From Pelagibius sp. CAU 1746 (GTDB lineage: Bacteria; Pseudomonadota; Alphaproteobacteria; Kiloniellales; Kiloniellaceae), in contig NZ_JBDOQT010000001.1 of NCBI RefSeq assembly GCF_039839785.1, forward strand, positions 1,798,001-1,862,000: 64,000 nt of DNA, written 5' to 3'. The translations under genes were made by a program, and so were the position numbers. Positions 1 to 9,049 of the stretch are shown here, piece after piece. Below the pieces are notes generated by a model that was given only the letters and a program-made list of their open reading frames with translations, did no database searches and had not been told where the DNA came from. How positions within the stretch are numbered: the first letter of the stretch is position 1; the number at the start of each line of letters is the position of its first letter.

Positions 1-641
1 GCGGCGCCCGTCGAGGTCGGGATCATCGACAGGGCCGAGGCGCGGGCGCGGCGCAGATCCTTGTGCAGAGTGTCGACGCTGGGCTGGTCGCCGGTGTAGG
101 AATGGACGGTGGTCATGAAGCCGTGCTTGATGCCGACGGTCTTGTCCAGCACCCAGGCCACCGGCACCAGGCAGTTGGTGGTGCAGGAGGCGTTGGAGAT
201 GATCTTGTGGCTCTTCTTCAGCTTCTTGTGGTTGACGCCGTAGACCACGGTGATGTCGGCGCCGGAGGCCGGGGCCGAGACCAGTACCTTCTTGGCGCCG
301 GCGTCCAGGTGTTTGCCCGCGGCTTCCTTGCTGGTGAAGATGCCGGTGCACTCCATCACGATGTCGACACCCAGGTCGTCCCAGGGCAGCTTGGCCGGGT
401 CGCGTTCGGCCAACACCTTGACCTTCTTGCCATCGACCTTGATGGCGTCCTTCATGGCCTGAACCTTGCCGGGGTAGATGCCGTGCACAGAATCGTACTT
501 CAGCAGGTGCGCGTTCGCCTCGGGCGTGCCGAGATCGTTGATGGCGACGAATTCCACGTCCTTGCGCTTGGCTTCCATTGCCGCGCGAAACACCAGCCGC
601 CCGATGCGCCCGAAACCGTTGATACCAACCCGAACTGCCAT
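1..641 (-). CDS. gap: Glyceraldehyde-3-phosphate dehydrogenase, 3' end outside window
   Basis: This is the N-terminal 213 residues of a type I GAPDH, which oxidises glyceraldehyde-3-phosphate to 1,3-bisphosphoglycerate with NAD(P) in the cytoplasm. The Rossmann start MAVRVGINGFGRIGR and the active-site block SNASCTTNC (catalytic Cys near residue 153) are intact, followed by TTVHSYTGDQ with the conserved His. The family is about 335 residues, so roughly 120 are missing beyond base 1. The start ATG is at 641. The gene is last of a minus-strand cluster tkt-fba-gap, so it is probably transcribed with the aldolase that makes its substrate. Cofactor preference cannot be judged from this part. Confidence 0.97.
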   Translation of the reverse strand, partial: MAVRVGINGFGRIGRLVFRAAMEAKRKDVEFVAINDLGTPEANAHLLKYDSVHGIYPGKVQAMKDAIKVDGKKVKVLAERDPAKLPWDDLGVDIVMECTGIFTSKEAAGKHLDAGAKKVLVSAPASGADITVVYGVNHKKLKKSHKIISNASCTTNCLVPVAWVLDKTVGIKHGFMTTVHSYTGDQPSVDTLHKDLRRARASALSMIPTSTGA

Positions 642-720
642 ATTCAGTCTCCGTTCCCTAGTGCCTGCGGCCCCGGTCCGGGCCGCCGACGGTTCCCCTG
701 CGTTTCTTGGGTGCCGCGGA

Positions 721-1725
721 TCAGGCGGCGTAGGTGCCACTCGCTGCCGCGGCGTTGTCCTGGGCGCGTTTCAGGAAAGCGGCCTGGCCCTTTTCCAGGT
801 TCGCCGGCTTGCCGCTCCACGCCTTCAGCGGCGCCGCCTGCAGCGCGCGGCCGTAGGAGAAGCTGAGCTTCCAGGGCAGCGTGCCGGGCAGCTTGTTCAT
901 GGCATTGAGATGCTCGGTGGCCAAGGCGTCGCTCTGTCCGCCGGACAGGAAGACGATGCCGGGCACGGCGGCCGGGACGGTGCGCTTCAGGCACTGCACC
1001 GTGCGCTCGGCGACTTCCTGAACCCCGGCCTGCTCCTCGCAGTCCTGGCCGGAGATCACCATGTTCGGCTTCAGGAGGGTGCCTTCCAGCCAGACGTCCT
1101 GCAACACCAGTTCGTTGTAGACGCTGCGCAGCACCTCTTCGGTGACCGCCTCGCAGACATCGATGTCGTGGTCGCCGTCCATCAGCACTTCCGGCTCGAC
1201 GATCGGCACCAGACCGGCTTCCTGCGCCAGCGCGGCGTAGCGCGCCAGGGCATGGGCGTTGGCGGTGATGCAGCCCGGGGTGGGGATGCCGTCACCGATG
1301 CGGTAGACGCCGCGCCACTTGGTGAAGCGCGCACCCAGCTTGGCGTATTCCTCCAGTCGCCCGCGCAACCCGTCCAGGCCCTCGGTCACGGTCTCGCCTT
1401 CGTGGCCGGCCAGCGGCTTGGCGCCCATGTCGACCTTGATGCCGGGGATCATGCCGGCATCGGTCAGCTTCTTGACCAGCGGCGTGCCGTCGGCGGCTTT
1501 CTGGCGGATGGTCTCGTCGTAGAGGATGACGCCGGAGATGTACTTGCCGGCGTCCGGCGTGGTGAACAGCATGTCGCGGTAGTCGCGGCGGTTCTCTTCG
1601 GTGCTTTCGATCTTGATGCTGTCGAAGCGCTTCTTGATCGTCGGGGAGCTTTCATCCGCGGCCAGGATACCCTTGCCGTCGGCAACCAGGGCTTGGGCGG
1701 TTTCCGCCAGCGCAGAAGAAGTCAT
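721..1725 (-). CDS. Class I fructose-bisphosphate aldolase
   Basis: A 334-residue class I (Schiff-base) aldolase that interconverts fructose-1,6-bisphosphate with dihydroxyacetone phosphate and glyceraldehyde-3-phosphate. Recognisable blocks are KGILAADES near residue 18, FTKWRGV with Lys136, VEPEV with Glu178, and LLKPNM with the presumed Schiff-base Lys219. The spacing matches animal and alphaproteobacterial class I enzymes rather than metal-dependent class II. I chose the ATG at 1725 because GGAGG lies 8 bases upstream (1734-1738); an in-frame ATG at 1746 would add seven residues with no better ribosome site. It lies 76 bases downstream of tkt and upstream of gap, consistent with one operon for glycolysis, gluconeogenesis and the pentose phosphate branch. 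Confidence 0.96.
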   Translation of the reverse strand: MTSSALAETAQALVADGKGILAADESSPTIKKRFDSIKIESTEENRRDYRDMLFTTPDAGKYISGVILYDETIRQKAADGTPLVKKLTDAGMIPGIKVDMGAKPLAGHEGETVTEGLDGLRGRLEEYAKLGARFTKWRGVYRIGDGIPTPGCITANAHALARYAALAQEAGLVPIVEPEVLMDGDHDIDVCEAVTEEVLRSVYNELVLQDVWLEGTLLKPNMVISGQDCEEQAGVQEVAERTVQCLKRTVPAAVPGIVFLSGGQSDALATEHLNAMNKLPGTLPWKLSFSYGRALQAAPLKAWSGKPANLEKGQAAFLKRAQDNAAAASGTYAA

Positions 1726-1801
1726 AAACTGGGCCTCCAAATGCATGCCTGCTCCGGGGGAGCAGGTGTCCTAAAGAAAACCCGCGGCGCCGTGGGGGCG
1801 G

Positions 1802-3811
1802 TCAAATCCGGGTCTTGACGGCGTCCACAACGGCTTCGGCGGTGATGTCGAACTTCTTGTACAGGTCCTTGATCGGGGCCGAAGCGCCGAAGCTTCGCAT
1901 GCCGACGAAGGCGCCGCCCGATTCGATCCAGCGCTCCCAGCCGAAGGGCAGGGCGGCCTCGATGGCGATGTGCAGCGTGCCGGGCCCGAGCACCTCGTCG
2001 CGGTAATGCGGCGGCTGCTGCTCGAAAAGCTCCCAGCACGGCATGGACACCACGGCGGCCGAGATACCTTCGTCGCGCAGTAGCTTCTGCGCTTCCAGGG
2101 CGATCTGCACCTCGGAGCCCGAGGCGATCAGCGTCACCTGACGTTCGCTGTCGGCCGGCGCCATGATATAGGCGCCGTAGGCCGAGTGGTTCTCGGAGAT
2201 GTCCTTGCGCAGGGTCGGCAGGCCCTGGCGCGTCAATGCCAGCAGCGAGGGAGCATCCTCGCTCTGCAGGGCCAGTTCCCAGCACTCAGCAGTCTCGATG
2301 GTGTCGGCCGGACGGAAGACCAGCAGATTCGGAATGGCGCGCAGCGCGGCCAGGTGTTCGACCGGCTGGTGGGTCGGACCGTCCTCGCCCAGGCCGATGG
2401 AATCGTGAGTCATGACGTAGACGACCCGCTGGCCCATCAGCGCCGAGAGGCGGATCGAAGGGCGGCAGTAGTCGCTGAACACCAGGAAGGTGCCGCCGTA
2501 GGGGATGAGGCCGCCGTGCAGGGCGATGCCGTTCATGGCGGCGGCCATGCCGTGCTCGCGCACGCCGTAGTGGATGTAGGCGCCGGAGAAGTCGTCCGGC
2601 GTCACCACGCCCTGGGATTTGGCCTTGGTGTTGTTGGAGCCGGTCAGGTCGGCGGAGCCGCCGATCATCTCGGGGATCGCGGCGGCCAGCACGTCCAGGG
2701 TCTTCTGCGAGGACACCCGGGTCGCCACGTTGGGGGCCTCGGCGGCGATCTCGGCCTTGAAGGCGGCGACGGCATCCTGCCAGCCCTCGGGCAGCTTGCC
2801 GGCCATTTGGCGCTCGAAGACGGCGCGCTGCTCGCTGGCCTCAAGGCGGCCCTGCCAGGCCTTCACCGCGTCCTGGCTGCGCCGGCCCACGGCACGCCAG
2901 GCGTTCAGTACCGCCTCGGGAATCTCGAAAGGCGGGTAGGGCCAGCCCAGCACCTCGCGGGCGGCGGCAATCTCTTCCTCGCCCAGGGGCGCGCCGTGGG
3001 TGGCGGCGGTGCCCTGCTTGTTGGGCGCGCCGTAGCCGATGGTGGTCTTGCAGGCGATGAGGCTCGGCCTGTCGCTCTCGCGGGCCGCCGCGATGGCCGC
3101 GGCCACGGCTTCCGGGTCGTGGCCGTCGACGCTGGCGGTCTCCCAGCCAGAGGCCTCGAAGCGCTTGATCTGGTCGTCGTTGCAGGTCAGGTCGACGCTG
3201 CCGTCGATGGAGATGGAATTGTCGTCGAAGAGGACGATCAGCTTGCCGAGCCGCAGGTGGCCGGCCAGCGAGATGGCCTCATGGCTGATACCCTCCATCA
3301 GGCAGCCGTCGCCGGCGATCGCATAAGTAAAGTGGTCGACCAGGCCGTCGCCGAAGCGGGCGTTGAGCAGGCGTTCGGCCAGCGCCATGCCGACGGCGTT
3401 GGCCAGGCCCTGCCCCAGCGGACCGGTGGTGGTCTCGATACCCGCGGCGTGGCCGTATTCCGGGTGGCCGGCGGTGCGGCTGCCGAGCTGGCGGAAGTTC
3501 TTGATCTCCTCCAGCGTCATGTCCTCGTAGCCGGTCAGGTGCAGCAGCGCGTAAAGCAGCATGGAGCCGTGGCCGGCGGAGAGCACGAAGCGGTCGCGGT
3601 CGGCCCAGTCGGGGCGCGAAGGATCGAACTTCAGGAAGCGCGAAAACAGCACCGTGGCGACGTCGGCCATGCCCATGGGCATTCCGGGGTGGCCGGAATT
3701 GGCCTTCTGCACGGCGTCCATGGCGAGGGCGCGGATCGCGTTGGCCATGTCTCGCTGGTTTTCCGGGATTGCTGAGCTGTCTTGCGTCGGGGATGACGTG
3801 ACGACGTCCAT
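1802..3811 (-). CDS. tkt: Transketolase
   Basis: A full-length transketolase of 669 residues that moves two-carbon units between sugar phosphates using thiamine diphosphate. The thiamine-binding motif GDGCLMEG at residues 167-174, the early SGHPGMPMG segment with the conserved His41, the C-half [11 protein letters not shown] and the [27 protein letters not shown] blocks are all present. The open frame extends upstream to 3964, but the extra 51 residues are Arg/Pro-rich and unlike the family, so the ATG at 3811 (MDVVTSS) is preferred; its ribosome site is weak. It is the first gene of the tkt-fba-gap cluster, and an inverted repeat lies about 100 bases upstream of its start. Confidence 0.96.
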   Translation of the reverse strand: MDVVTSSPTQDSSAIPENQRDMANAIRALAMDAVQKANSGHPGMPMGMADVATVLFSRFLKFDPSRPDWADRDRFVLSAGHGSMLLYALLHLTGYEDMTLEEIKNFRQLGSRTAGHPEYGHAAGIETTTGPLGQGLANAVGMALAERLLNARFGDGLVDHFTYAIAGDGCLMEGISHEAISLAGHLRLGKLIVLFDDNSISIDGSVDLTCNDDQIKRFEASGWETASVDGHDPEAVAAAIAAARESDRPSLIACKTTIGYGAPNKQGTAATHGAPLGEEEIAAAREVLGWPYPPFEIPEAVLNAWRAVGRRSQDAVKAWQGRLEASEQRAVFERQMAGKLPEGWQDAVAAFKAEIAAEAPNVATRVSSQKTLDVLAAAIPEMIGGSADLTGSNNTKAKSQGVVTPDDFSGAYIHYGVREHGMAAAMNGIALHGGLIPYGGTFLVFSDYCRPSIRLSALMGQRVVYVMTHDSIGLGEDGPTHQPVEHLAALRAIPNLLVFRPADTIETAECWELALQSEDAPSLLALTRQGLPTLRKDISENHSAYGAYIMAPADSERQVTLIASGSEVQIALEAQKLLRDEGISAAVVSMPCWELFEQQPPHYRDEVLGPGTLHIAIEAALPFGWERWIESGGAFVGMRSFGASAPIKDLYKKFDITAEAVVDAVKTRI

Positions 3812-3914
3812 TAAGAAGGTCCACCTGGTGGGGAACGGAGGGCGGCAGCACAGGCCGCTTTCGTGCGGCAACATGCCGCCACGTCCCGCCGAGGTCAACC
3901 GGCATATCGCCGCA

Positions 3915-3938
3915 GAAAGGCGGAATCTGCCGCCTTTC
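3915..3938. repeat. Inverted repeat upstream of tkt
   Basis: Perfect 9-base arms GAAAGGCGG (3915-3923) and CCGCCTTTC (3930-3938) flank a 6-base loop in the 320-base gap between the divergent tkt (start 3811) and DUF4164-like (start 4132) genes. It could be an operator or a hairpin in the tkt 5' leader. There is no T-tract on either side, so it does not look like an ordinary terminator. I saw no other recognisable element in this gap. Confidence 0.4.
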
Positions 3939-4131
3939 ATTCCGCCGCGGGCGCATGGTGGCAAAGCTGGCCCGGTCCAGGGTCCGCAGTTGACCGGTCA
4001 CGAAGGCGAAGCCTATCCTCAGACACGGCGCGCGGCGCGGGAATCCGCCGCGTCGTCACGACTGGAGATCGGCTCGAAGGGGAACCGGTCTCGAGCGGAG
4101 CGCACGGACAGACAATTCGAACGGAAGCCGA

Positions 4132-4368
4132 ATGCCCCGATTGGAAGAAGCCAGCCACAGATTGCAGGTTGCCATCGACAACCTGGAACGGGTGGTGGCT
4201 CAGCGGGCCGCCCAGGGCGGGCCCGGTGGCGAGACGGGCGACGACGACGCCCTGCGCGAAGCCCTGGAGGCGGCCCGGCGGGAGAACGCCCGCCTGCAGC
4301 AGCTTGCCGGCACGGTGTCCACGCGCCTGGACGCGACCATCGGGCGCCTGCGCAAGCTGGTGAGCTAG
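4132..4368 (+). CDS. Small coiled-coil protein, DUF4164-like
   Basis: A 78-residue, almost entirely helical protein with two heptad-rich segments (about residues 3-24 and 40-75) separated by a Gly/Asp-rich linker. It has no signal peptide or membrane segment. Alphaproteobacteria often carry a short DUF4164-family protein immediately before zapA, and the size, helical content and 27-base spacing to zapA fit that. The function of the family is not established; cytoplasmic location and some link with cell division are inferred from the neighbour. The family assignment rests on context and composition rather than a diagnostic motif. Confidence 0.7.
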   Translation: MPRLEEASHRLQVAIDNLERVVAQRAAQGGPGGETGDDDALREALEAARRENARLQQLAGTVSTRLDATIGRLRKLVS

Positions 4369-4395
4369 AAGAAGGCCAGAGGAAGGAAACCGGGC

Positions 4396-4758
4396 ATGGC
4401 ACAGATTTCGCTCACCGTTCACGGCCGCAGCTATCAGGTGACCTGCGACGACGGTCAGGAAAGCCACCTGCTGCAACTGGCCGAACACATCGACGCCAAG
4501 ATGACCGAGCTGGAGGGCGGTATCGGGCAGGTCGGCGAGCAGCGCCTGCTGTTCATGAGCTGCCTTCTGATCGCCGACGAGCTCTTCGACGCCCAGCGCC
4601 AGGTCGACGGCCTCAAGGCCGGCCGCCCCGCTGCGCAGGCGGCTCCGGCCGCGGCTGCCGGCGGTACGGCCGTGGCCTCCCAAGAGCAGGCGTCACGGGC
4701 CCTGGATGCTTGTGCTCAGCGAATCGAGGCTATTGCCGCCCGCCTCCAGGGTGCCTAG
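4396..4758 (+). CDS. zapA: Cell division protein ZapA
   Basis: A 120-residue ZapA, the small cytoplasmic protein that bundles FtsZ filaments at the division ring. The N-terminal domain shows the expected pattern: a strand-rich start (ISLTVHGRSYQVTC), then EESHL-like DDGQESHLLQLAEHIDAKM, followed by a long helix with the RLLFMSCLLIADELFDAQ block typical of the family. The C-terminal 40 residues are Ala/Gln-rich and end in a short coiled coil. A purine-rich ribosome site (AGAGGAAGGAAA) precedes the ATG. The order zapA, 6S RNA, 5-FTHF cyclo-ligase is conserved in many proteobacteria and supports the call. Confidence 0.93.
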   Translation: MAQISLTVHGRSYQVTCDDGQESHLLQLAEHIDAKMTELEGGIGQVGEQRLLFMSCLLIADELFDAQRQVDGLKAGRPAAQAAPAAAAGGTAVASQEQASRALDACAQRIEAIAARLQGA

Positions 4759-4761
4759 ATA

Positions 4762-4903
4762 AAGCCTCTGAGTGTGGCGGTGCTGCGGGGTGCGTCAGGT
4801 ATCGCAATCCCTGGGGCCAATACAAACCTCTAGGGAGCTGTCCCTGCCGGGACCCTGGTCTCGGTATATGGCGCCCACCTGCTTTGGCAGGCCGCAGAGG
4901 ATT
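4762..4903 (+). ncRNA. ssrS: 6S RNA (ssrS)
   Basis: 6S RNA mimics an open promoter and sequesters the housekeeping RNA polymerase holoenzyme. In proteobacteria the gene commonly lies between zapA and the 5-FTHF cyclo-ligase gene, exactly this position. The ends can pair: CCTCTG at 4765-4770 with CAGAGG at 4895-4900, closing a long, interrupted hairpin with a central unpaired region, as expected for 6S. The ends are estimated from that pairing. Both location and fold support the call; no covariance search could be run. Confidence 0.8.
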
Positions 4904-4941
4904 CATGTTGCCAACGGCCTTCGCGGCGCCGCCCATGCTCC

Positions 4942-5619
4942 TTGCCTCCCCCGTCCACCCCGAAAGCCCCGATTTTGCCCGCCGATTCCGCGATCTCTCC
5001 CCTACAGGAAGAAAAACGGGCGCTGCGCAAGGCCGCCAAGGCCGCGCGGACCTTAGCCGCCCAACGCGAGCGGGCGGCCAAGGGGGATGCGGCGGGGGTC
5101 CTGCGCGACCACTTTCTGGCCCGCTTCCTCCCGGGCAAGACCCTGGCCGAGGAGATCGTGGTTTCCGGCTATTGGCCGATGGGGGACGAGATCGACCCGC
5201 GTCCGCTGATGGCGGCGTTGGACGCCTTTGGCTGCCGCCTGGCCCTACCGGCCATCCGCGCGGCCGGGCAACCGCTCGATTTCCGCGCCTGGCGGCCGGG
5301 CGATGCCCTGCAGCCGGCGGGTTTCGGCACCCAGGAGCCTCCGGCGACGGCCGAGGCGCTACGGCCCGGCCTGCTGCTGGTGCCGTTGCTGGCCTTCGAC
5401 GGGGCCGGCTACCGTCTGGGCTATGGGGGCGGATTCTACGACCGCAGCCTTGCCCTTCTGCGCAAGGCGGGCGATATCCTGGCGGTCGGCCTCGCCTACG
5501 CCGATCAGCAGGTGCCGGCGGTCCCGCGCGAGGCGACGGACCAGCCCCTCGACCTGGTGGTCACCGAGGGCGGCGTGGTGGTGCCTGGCGCTGCGGCAAA
5601 TCAAGACGGGCAAGAGTAA
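4942..5619 (+). CDS. 5-formyltetrahydrofolate cyclo-ligase
   Basis: A 225-residue cytoplasmic enzyme (YgfA/Fau, MTHFS family) that converts 5-formyl-THF to 5,10-methenyl-THF using ATP. The signature GYGGGFYDR near residues 163-171, preceded by LLVPLLAFDGAGYRLG, is intact, as are the basic N-terminal helix EEKRALRKAAKAAR and the ISGYWPMGDEIDPRPL-type segment. The given start is a TTG with no clear ribosome site and the first 20 residues are Pro-rich, so the true start may be further in, near the EEKRALRK helix. The adjacent 6S RNA and zapA are its usual neighbours; processing from the 6S transcript is plausible. Confidence 0.93.
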   Translation: MPPPSTPKAPILPADSAISPLQEEKRALRKAAKAARTLAAQRERAAKGDAAGVLRDHFLARFLPGKTLAEEIVVSGYWPMGDEIDPRPLMAALDAFGCRLALPAIRAAGQPLDFRAWRPGDALQPAGFGTQEPPATAEALRPGLLLVPLLAFDGAGYRLGYGGGFYDRSLALLRKAGDILAVGLAYADQQVPAVPREATDQPLDLVVTEGGVVVPGAAANQDGQE

Positions 5620-5634
5620 GGAAAGATTACGAGC

Positions 5635-6447
5635 ATGCGACTTCTGTTCTGCGGCGACATCGTGGGCCGGCCCGGGCGCGACGCCGTCGCCGCCCACCTG
5701 CCGGGCCTGCGCCAGCGCCTCGACCTGGATTTCGTGGTCGCCAACGGCGAGAACGCGGCCTCCGGCTTCGGCATCACCGACAAGATCTGCCGCCAGCTCT
5801 TCGATCTCGGGGTCGACGTGATCACCGGCGGCAACCACTCCTGGGACCAGCGTGACGTCATGTCCTACATCGACGGTGAGCCCCGGCTGCTGCGCCCGCA
5901 GAACTTCCCGGCGGGCACCCCGGGGCGGGGCGCGGGCGTGTTCCAGACGCGGCGCGGCAAGAAGGTCCTGGTGCTCAACGTCATGGGCCAGCTCTACATG
6001 GAAGACCTGGACGACGCCTTCGCCTGCATAAACGGCATCCTGGCCCAGCATCGCCTCGGCGCCACGGTGGACGCGGCGATCCTGGATTTCCACGCCGAGG
6101 CGACCTCGGAGAAGATGGCCGCGGGCCACGTGGTCGACGGCCGGGTGTCGCTCTTCGTCGGGACCCACACCCACGTGCCGACCGCCGACAGCATGATCCT
6201 GGCCGGCGGCACGGCCTACCAGAGCGACGCCGGGATGTGCGGCGACTACGATTCGGTGATCGGCATGGACAAGACCGTGCCGATGGAGCGTTTCGTGAAG
6301 AAGGTGCGGGGCGAGCGGCTGAGCGTCGCCGGTGGCGAGGGGACGCTCTGCGCGGTCTTCGTGGAGACCGACGACGCCACGGGCTTGGCCCGGCGCGTGG
6401 CGCCGATCAGGCTCGGCGGGCGCCTTGCGGAGACGGTTCCGGATTAG
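5635..6447 (+). CDS. YmdB-type metallophosphoesterase (TIGR00282 family)
   Basis: A 270-residue dimetal phosphoesterase. The metal-binding series is complete: GDIVGRPGR at residues 7-15, NGENAASG near 39, GGNHSWD near 65, DFHAEATSEK near 150 and GTHTHVPTAD near 178. Bacillus YmdB of this family hydrolyses 2',3'-cyclic nucleotides; the alphaproteobacterial physiological role is not settled. It starts 15 bases after the cyclo-ligase stop with AAGGAAAG as ribosome site, so the two are probably co-transcribed. No signal peptide; cytoplasmic. Confidence 0.93.
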   Translation: MRLLFCGDIVGRPGRDAVAAHLPGLRQRLDLDFVVANGENAASGFGITDKICRQLFDLGVDVITGGNHSWDQRDVMSYIDGEPRLLRPQNFPAGTPGRGAGVFQTRRGKKVLVLNVMGQLYMEDLDDAFACINGILAQHRLGATVDAAILDFHAEATSEKMAAGHVVDGRVSLFVGTHTHVPTADSMILAGGTAYQSDAGMCGDYDSVIGMDKTVPMERFVKKVRGERLSVAGGEGTLCAVFVETDDATGLARRVAPIRLGGRLAETVPD

Positions 6448-6474
6448 GCCCGTTCAGGGCCGGCCGCCGCGTTG

Positions 6475-6759
6475 TCAGTTGGGGCGCTGGCCGGCGGAAA
6501 CGGCGAGGAAGCGCTCGATCTCCGAATGCAGGATTTCCGTCTGGTCGGAAGTCTCCTCGGCCAGCCGGCAGATCTCGCCGGCGCTGTTCTTGTCCGCGGT
6601 GGCCGCGGACAGCAGGGCGTTCAGGGCCCCCAGGGCGCTTTCCTCCGCAAACTCCTCGACCAGATCGGCGGCCTGGTCCAGGCGCCGGGCGACCTCGGCG
6701 GCGTCGTTGGACACCTCCTCGGTGATGGCCAGATCGATGATGTTCAAGGGCCGCGACAT
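6475..6759 (-). CDS. Small all-helical protein of unknown function
   Basis: A 94-residue acidic protein, almost wholly helical by composition, rich in Ala, Glu and Leu. It has no signal peptide, no Cys pair and no motif I recognise. It runs antisense to the flanking genes, converging with the phosphoesterase gene (28-base gap). Strong third-position GC and a clean start after a GGAC-type ribosome site suggest a real gene. Heptad-like stretches (residues 20-45 and 60-85) suggest a helical bundle or coiled coil. Function unknown. Confidence 0.6.
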   Translation of the reverse strand: MSRPLNIIDLAITEEVSNDAAEVARRLDQAADLVEEFAEESALGALNALLSAATADKNSAGEICRLAEETSDQTEILHSEIERFLAVSAGQRPN

Positions 6760-7052
6760 GGGATTCCGTCCTTCAGGAAAGCGCTGAGACGGGCTTGAGA
6801 GTGACTCGGCGGCGTTAATTTGGCGTTAACCCGGCCCCTTGCATTTCCGGGCCGCTTTCCCGCCTTATTCACCTCCAACCTGCGGTTTTGCGCGCTCGAA
6901 AGACTTTAGATCGATCCGGCGACCTGCTAGAAGCCGCCCTAATGTCGCCATATTGGAGGCTTATGCGTTGCGCTGGAGTGCCCCGCTTCACTCAAAATAT
7001 GGTAGACTGTTCACCTTATCGTCCCACTATGTAGGATCAGGATCGTCGAGTT
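6760..7052. other. Intergenic region upstream of yebC
   Basis: This 293-base gap separates the divergent small orphan gene and yebC. It is less GC-rich than its surroundings near 6900-7030 and is likely to hold the yebC promoter, but I could not fix a convincing -35/-10 pair. No tRNA, hairpin terminator or repeat is visible. Confidence 0.4.
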
Positions 7053-7802
7053 ATGGCGGGCCATTCACAATTTAAGAACATCATGTACCGCAAGGGCGCG
7101 CAGGATAAGAAGCGCGCCAAGCAGTTCGCACGTCTCACCCGTGAAATCATGGTGGCGGCCAAGGCAGGCCTGCCGGATCCGGACAAGAATCCGGCCCTGC
7201 GCGGCGCCATCCAGACCGCGCGGGCGGCCAACATGCCCAAGGACAACATCGAGCGGGCCATCAAGCGGGCCGCCGGCGGCGACGAGGGCATCAACTACGA
7301 AGAGGTCCGCTACGAAGGCTACGGCCCCGGCGGCGTGGCCGTCATCGTCGAGGCGCTGACCGACAACCGCAACCGCACGGCCTCCGAGGTACGCGCCGCC
7401 TTCAGCAAGCACGGCGGCTCCCTGGGCGAGACCAATTCGGTGTCCTTCATGTTCGACCGGCTGGGCGTGATCAGCTACCCCGCCGAGGTCGGCTCGGCCG
7501 ACGCGGTCTTCGAGGCGGCGGTCGAGGCCGGGGCTAGCAACGTGGAGAGCAGCGCCGAGCAGCACGAGGTCACCTGCGATCCCGACGATTTCTCGACCGT
7601 GCGCGATGCCCTGACCGAGAAGTTCGGCGATCCGCGCGAGGCGGAACTGACCTGGCGCCCGCAGAACACGGTGGCCATCGACGAGGACAAGGCCCAAACC
7701 ATGCTGAAACTGCTCGACGTGCTGGACGACAGCGACGACGTGCAGCGCGTCTCGGCCAATTTCGACATCAGCGACGACGTCATGGCGCGCCTGACCGCCT
7801 AG
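7053..7802 (+). CDS. yebC: YebC/PmpR family protein
   Basis: A 249-residue YebC-family protein, beginning [23 protein letters not shown], the family hallmark (usually MAGHSKW). The internal [19 protein letters not shown] and the acidic C-terminal part are typical. Members were described as DNA-binding regulators; more recent work links YebC-type proteins to translation through difficult sequences. Position just upstream of ruvCAB is a common alphaproteobacterial arrangement. It ends 54 bases before ruvC and is probably in the same transcript. Confidence 0.96.
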   Translation: MAGHSQFKNIMYRKGAQDKKRAKQFARLTREIMVAAKAGLPDPDKNPALRGAIQTARAANMPKDNIERAIKRAAGGDEGINYEEVRYEGYGPGGVAVIVEALTDNRNRTASEVRAAFSKHGGSLGETNSVSFMFDRLGVISYPAEVGSADAVFEAAVEAGASNVESSAEQHEVTCDPDDFSTVRDALTEKFGDPREAELTWRPQNTVAIDEDKAQTMLKLLDVLDDSDDVQRVSANFDISDDVMARLTA

Positions 7803-7856
7803 CAGCCTGACCGCCTGGCAGAGGGCGAATCGATTGGGGGAACCGAAGCGACCGTA

Positions 7857-8447
7857 ATGCGAGTACTTGGGCTTGATCCGGGTTTGCGCCATACCGGTTG
7901 GGGCGTTATCGATGCCGAGGGGAACCACCTCAGGCACGTCGCCAATGGCGTGGTCGTTTCCGACGGCAAGGCCGACCTGGCCTCCCGCCTACTGCAGCTT
8001 CACCGCGGCATCGCCGAGGTGGTGGCCCTTCACGCGCCGCAGACCGCCGCGGTCGAGGTGACGCTGGCCAACAAGAACCCGTCCTCCACCCTGAAGCTCG
8101 GCATGGCGCGCGGCATCGCGCTGCTGACCCCGGCGCTGGGCGGGCTGGAGGTCGCCGAGTACCTGCCGATGATCGTCAAGAAGGCGGTGGTCGGCACCGG
8201 CCACGCGGACAAGCAGCAGGTCGAGATGATGGTCGCCCGCCTGCTGCCCGGCTGCAATCCGGCAAAAGCGGATGCCGCCGACGCGCTGGCCGTCGCCATC
8301 TGTCACGCCCACAATCTGGCCACCGGCCGCAAGTGGGATGCCGGCGTTGAGGATCCCCTCGCAGATCTGTCAGGGGCCGCCGCAGGCAGGTCCGCGGCGG
8401 GAGCCAGGCCGGCCTCCCGGCGTCGCGTCGCGGGAGGCCGCCGTTGA
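7857..8447 (+). CDS. ruvC: Holliday junction resolvase RuvC
   Basis: A 196-residue RuvC endonuclease that cleaves Holliday junctions during recombinational repair. The RNase H-like core starts [15 protein letters not shown] with catalytic Asp7; [19 protein letters not shown] carries the second acidic residue, and [17 protein letters not shown] near residue 140 the last pair. The C-terminal 35 residues after the catalytic domain are a basic, Ala/Arg-rich tail longer than in E. coli. The stop overlaps the ruvA TTG start by four bases, giving coupled translation of ruvC-ruvA-ruvB. Confidence 0.97.
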   Translation: MRVLGLDPGLRHTGWGVIDAEGNHLRHVANGVVVSDGKADLASRLLQLHRGIAEVVALHAPQTAAVEVTLANKNPSSTLKLGMARGIALLTPALGGLEVAEYLPMIVKKAVVGTGHADKQQVEMMVARLLPGCNPAKADAADALAVAICHAHNLATGRKWDAGVEDPLADLSGAAAGRSAAGARPASRRRVAGGRR

Positions 8448-9049
8448 TCGGCAAGCTGACCGGCATCGTCGATTCCACAGGCGACGACTGGGCGATCCTC
8501 GATGTCGGCGGGGTCGGTTACCTGGTGTTCTGCTCCGGGCGCAGCCTGGGCCTGCTGCCGCCGCCTGGCGGCGCCGCGGCGCTGTGGATCGAGACCCACG
8601 TGCGCGAGGATCACATCCACCTCTACGGCTTCGCCGAGACCGCCGAGCGCGACTGGTTCCGCCTGCTGCACTCGGTGCAGGGCGTCGGCGCCAAGATGGC
8701 GCTGGCCGTGCTCTCGGTGCTGCCGCCCAACGAACTGGTGCGCGCCATCGCCGCTCAGGACAAGGCCTCCCTGACGCGCGCCAGCGGTGTCGGCCCCAAG
8801 CTCGCCGGGCGTATCGCCAGTGAATTGAAGGACAAGGCCGGCGGCATGGCCCTCGGGCCCGCCGAGGCGGTCAACGGCGCCGGGCCGGGCGGCGGCGAGG
8901 TGTCGGAGGACGCGGTCTCGGCGCTGGTAAACCTGGGTTACCGCCGGGCGGAGGCCTTCGCCGCGGTGGCCAAGGCCAGCGGTGATCTGGGCGCCAAGGC
9001 CTCGGTCGAATCGCTGATCAAGGCGGGCCTCAAGGAACTGGCGTCATGA
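8444..9049 (+). CDS. ruvA: Holliday junction DNA helicase subunit RuvA
   Basis: A 201-residue RuvA that binds the four-way junction as a tetramer and loads RuvB. Domain I begins [20 protein letters not shown]; the first helix-hairpin-helix [18 protein letters not shown] near residue 72 and the second [23 protein letters not shown] near 107 are clear; domain III (residues 150-200) binds RuvB. The start is TTG within the ruvC stop (TTGA overlap), and the stop shares ATGA with ruvB. The run of overlaps indicates translational coupling. Confidence 0.97.
   Translation: MIGKLTGIVDSTGDDWAILDVGGVGYLVFCSGRSLGLLPPPGGAAALWIETHVREDHIHLYGFAETAERDWFRLLHSVQGVGAKMALAVLSVLPPNELVRAIAAQDKASLTRASGVGPKLAGRIASELKDKAGGMALGPAEAVNGAGPGGGEVSEDAVSALVNLGYRRAEAFAAVAKASGDLGAKASVESLIKAGLKELAS

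Noticed and set aside
2186-3775. A 529-residue frame opposite tkt
   Set aside because: It is the reverse of the transketolase gene and has low-complexity sequence without motifs.
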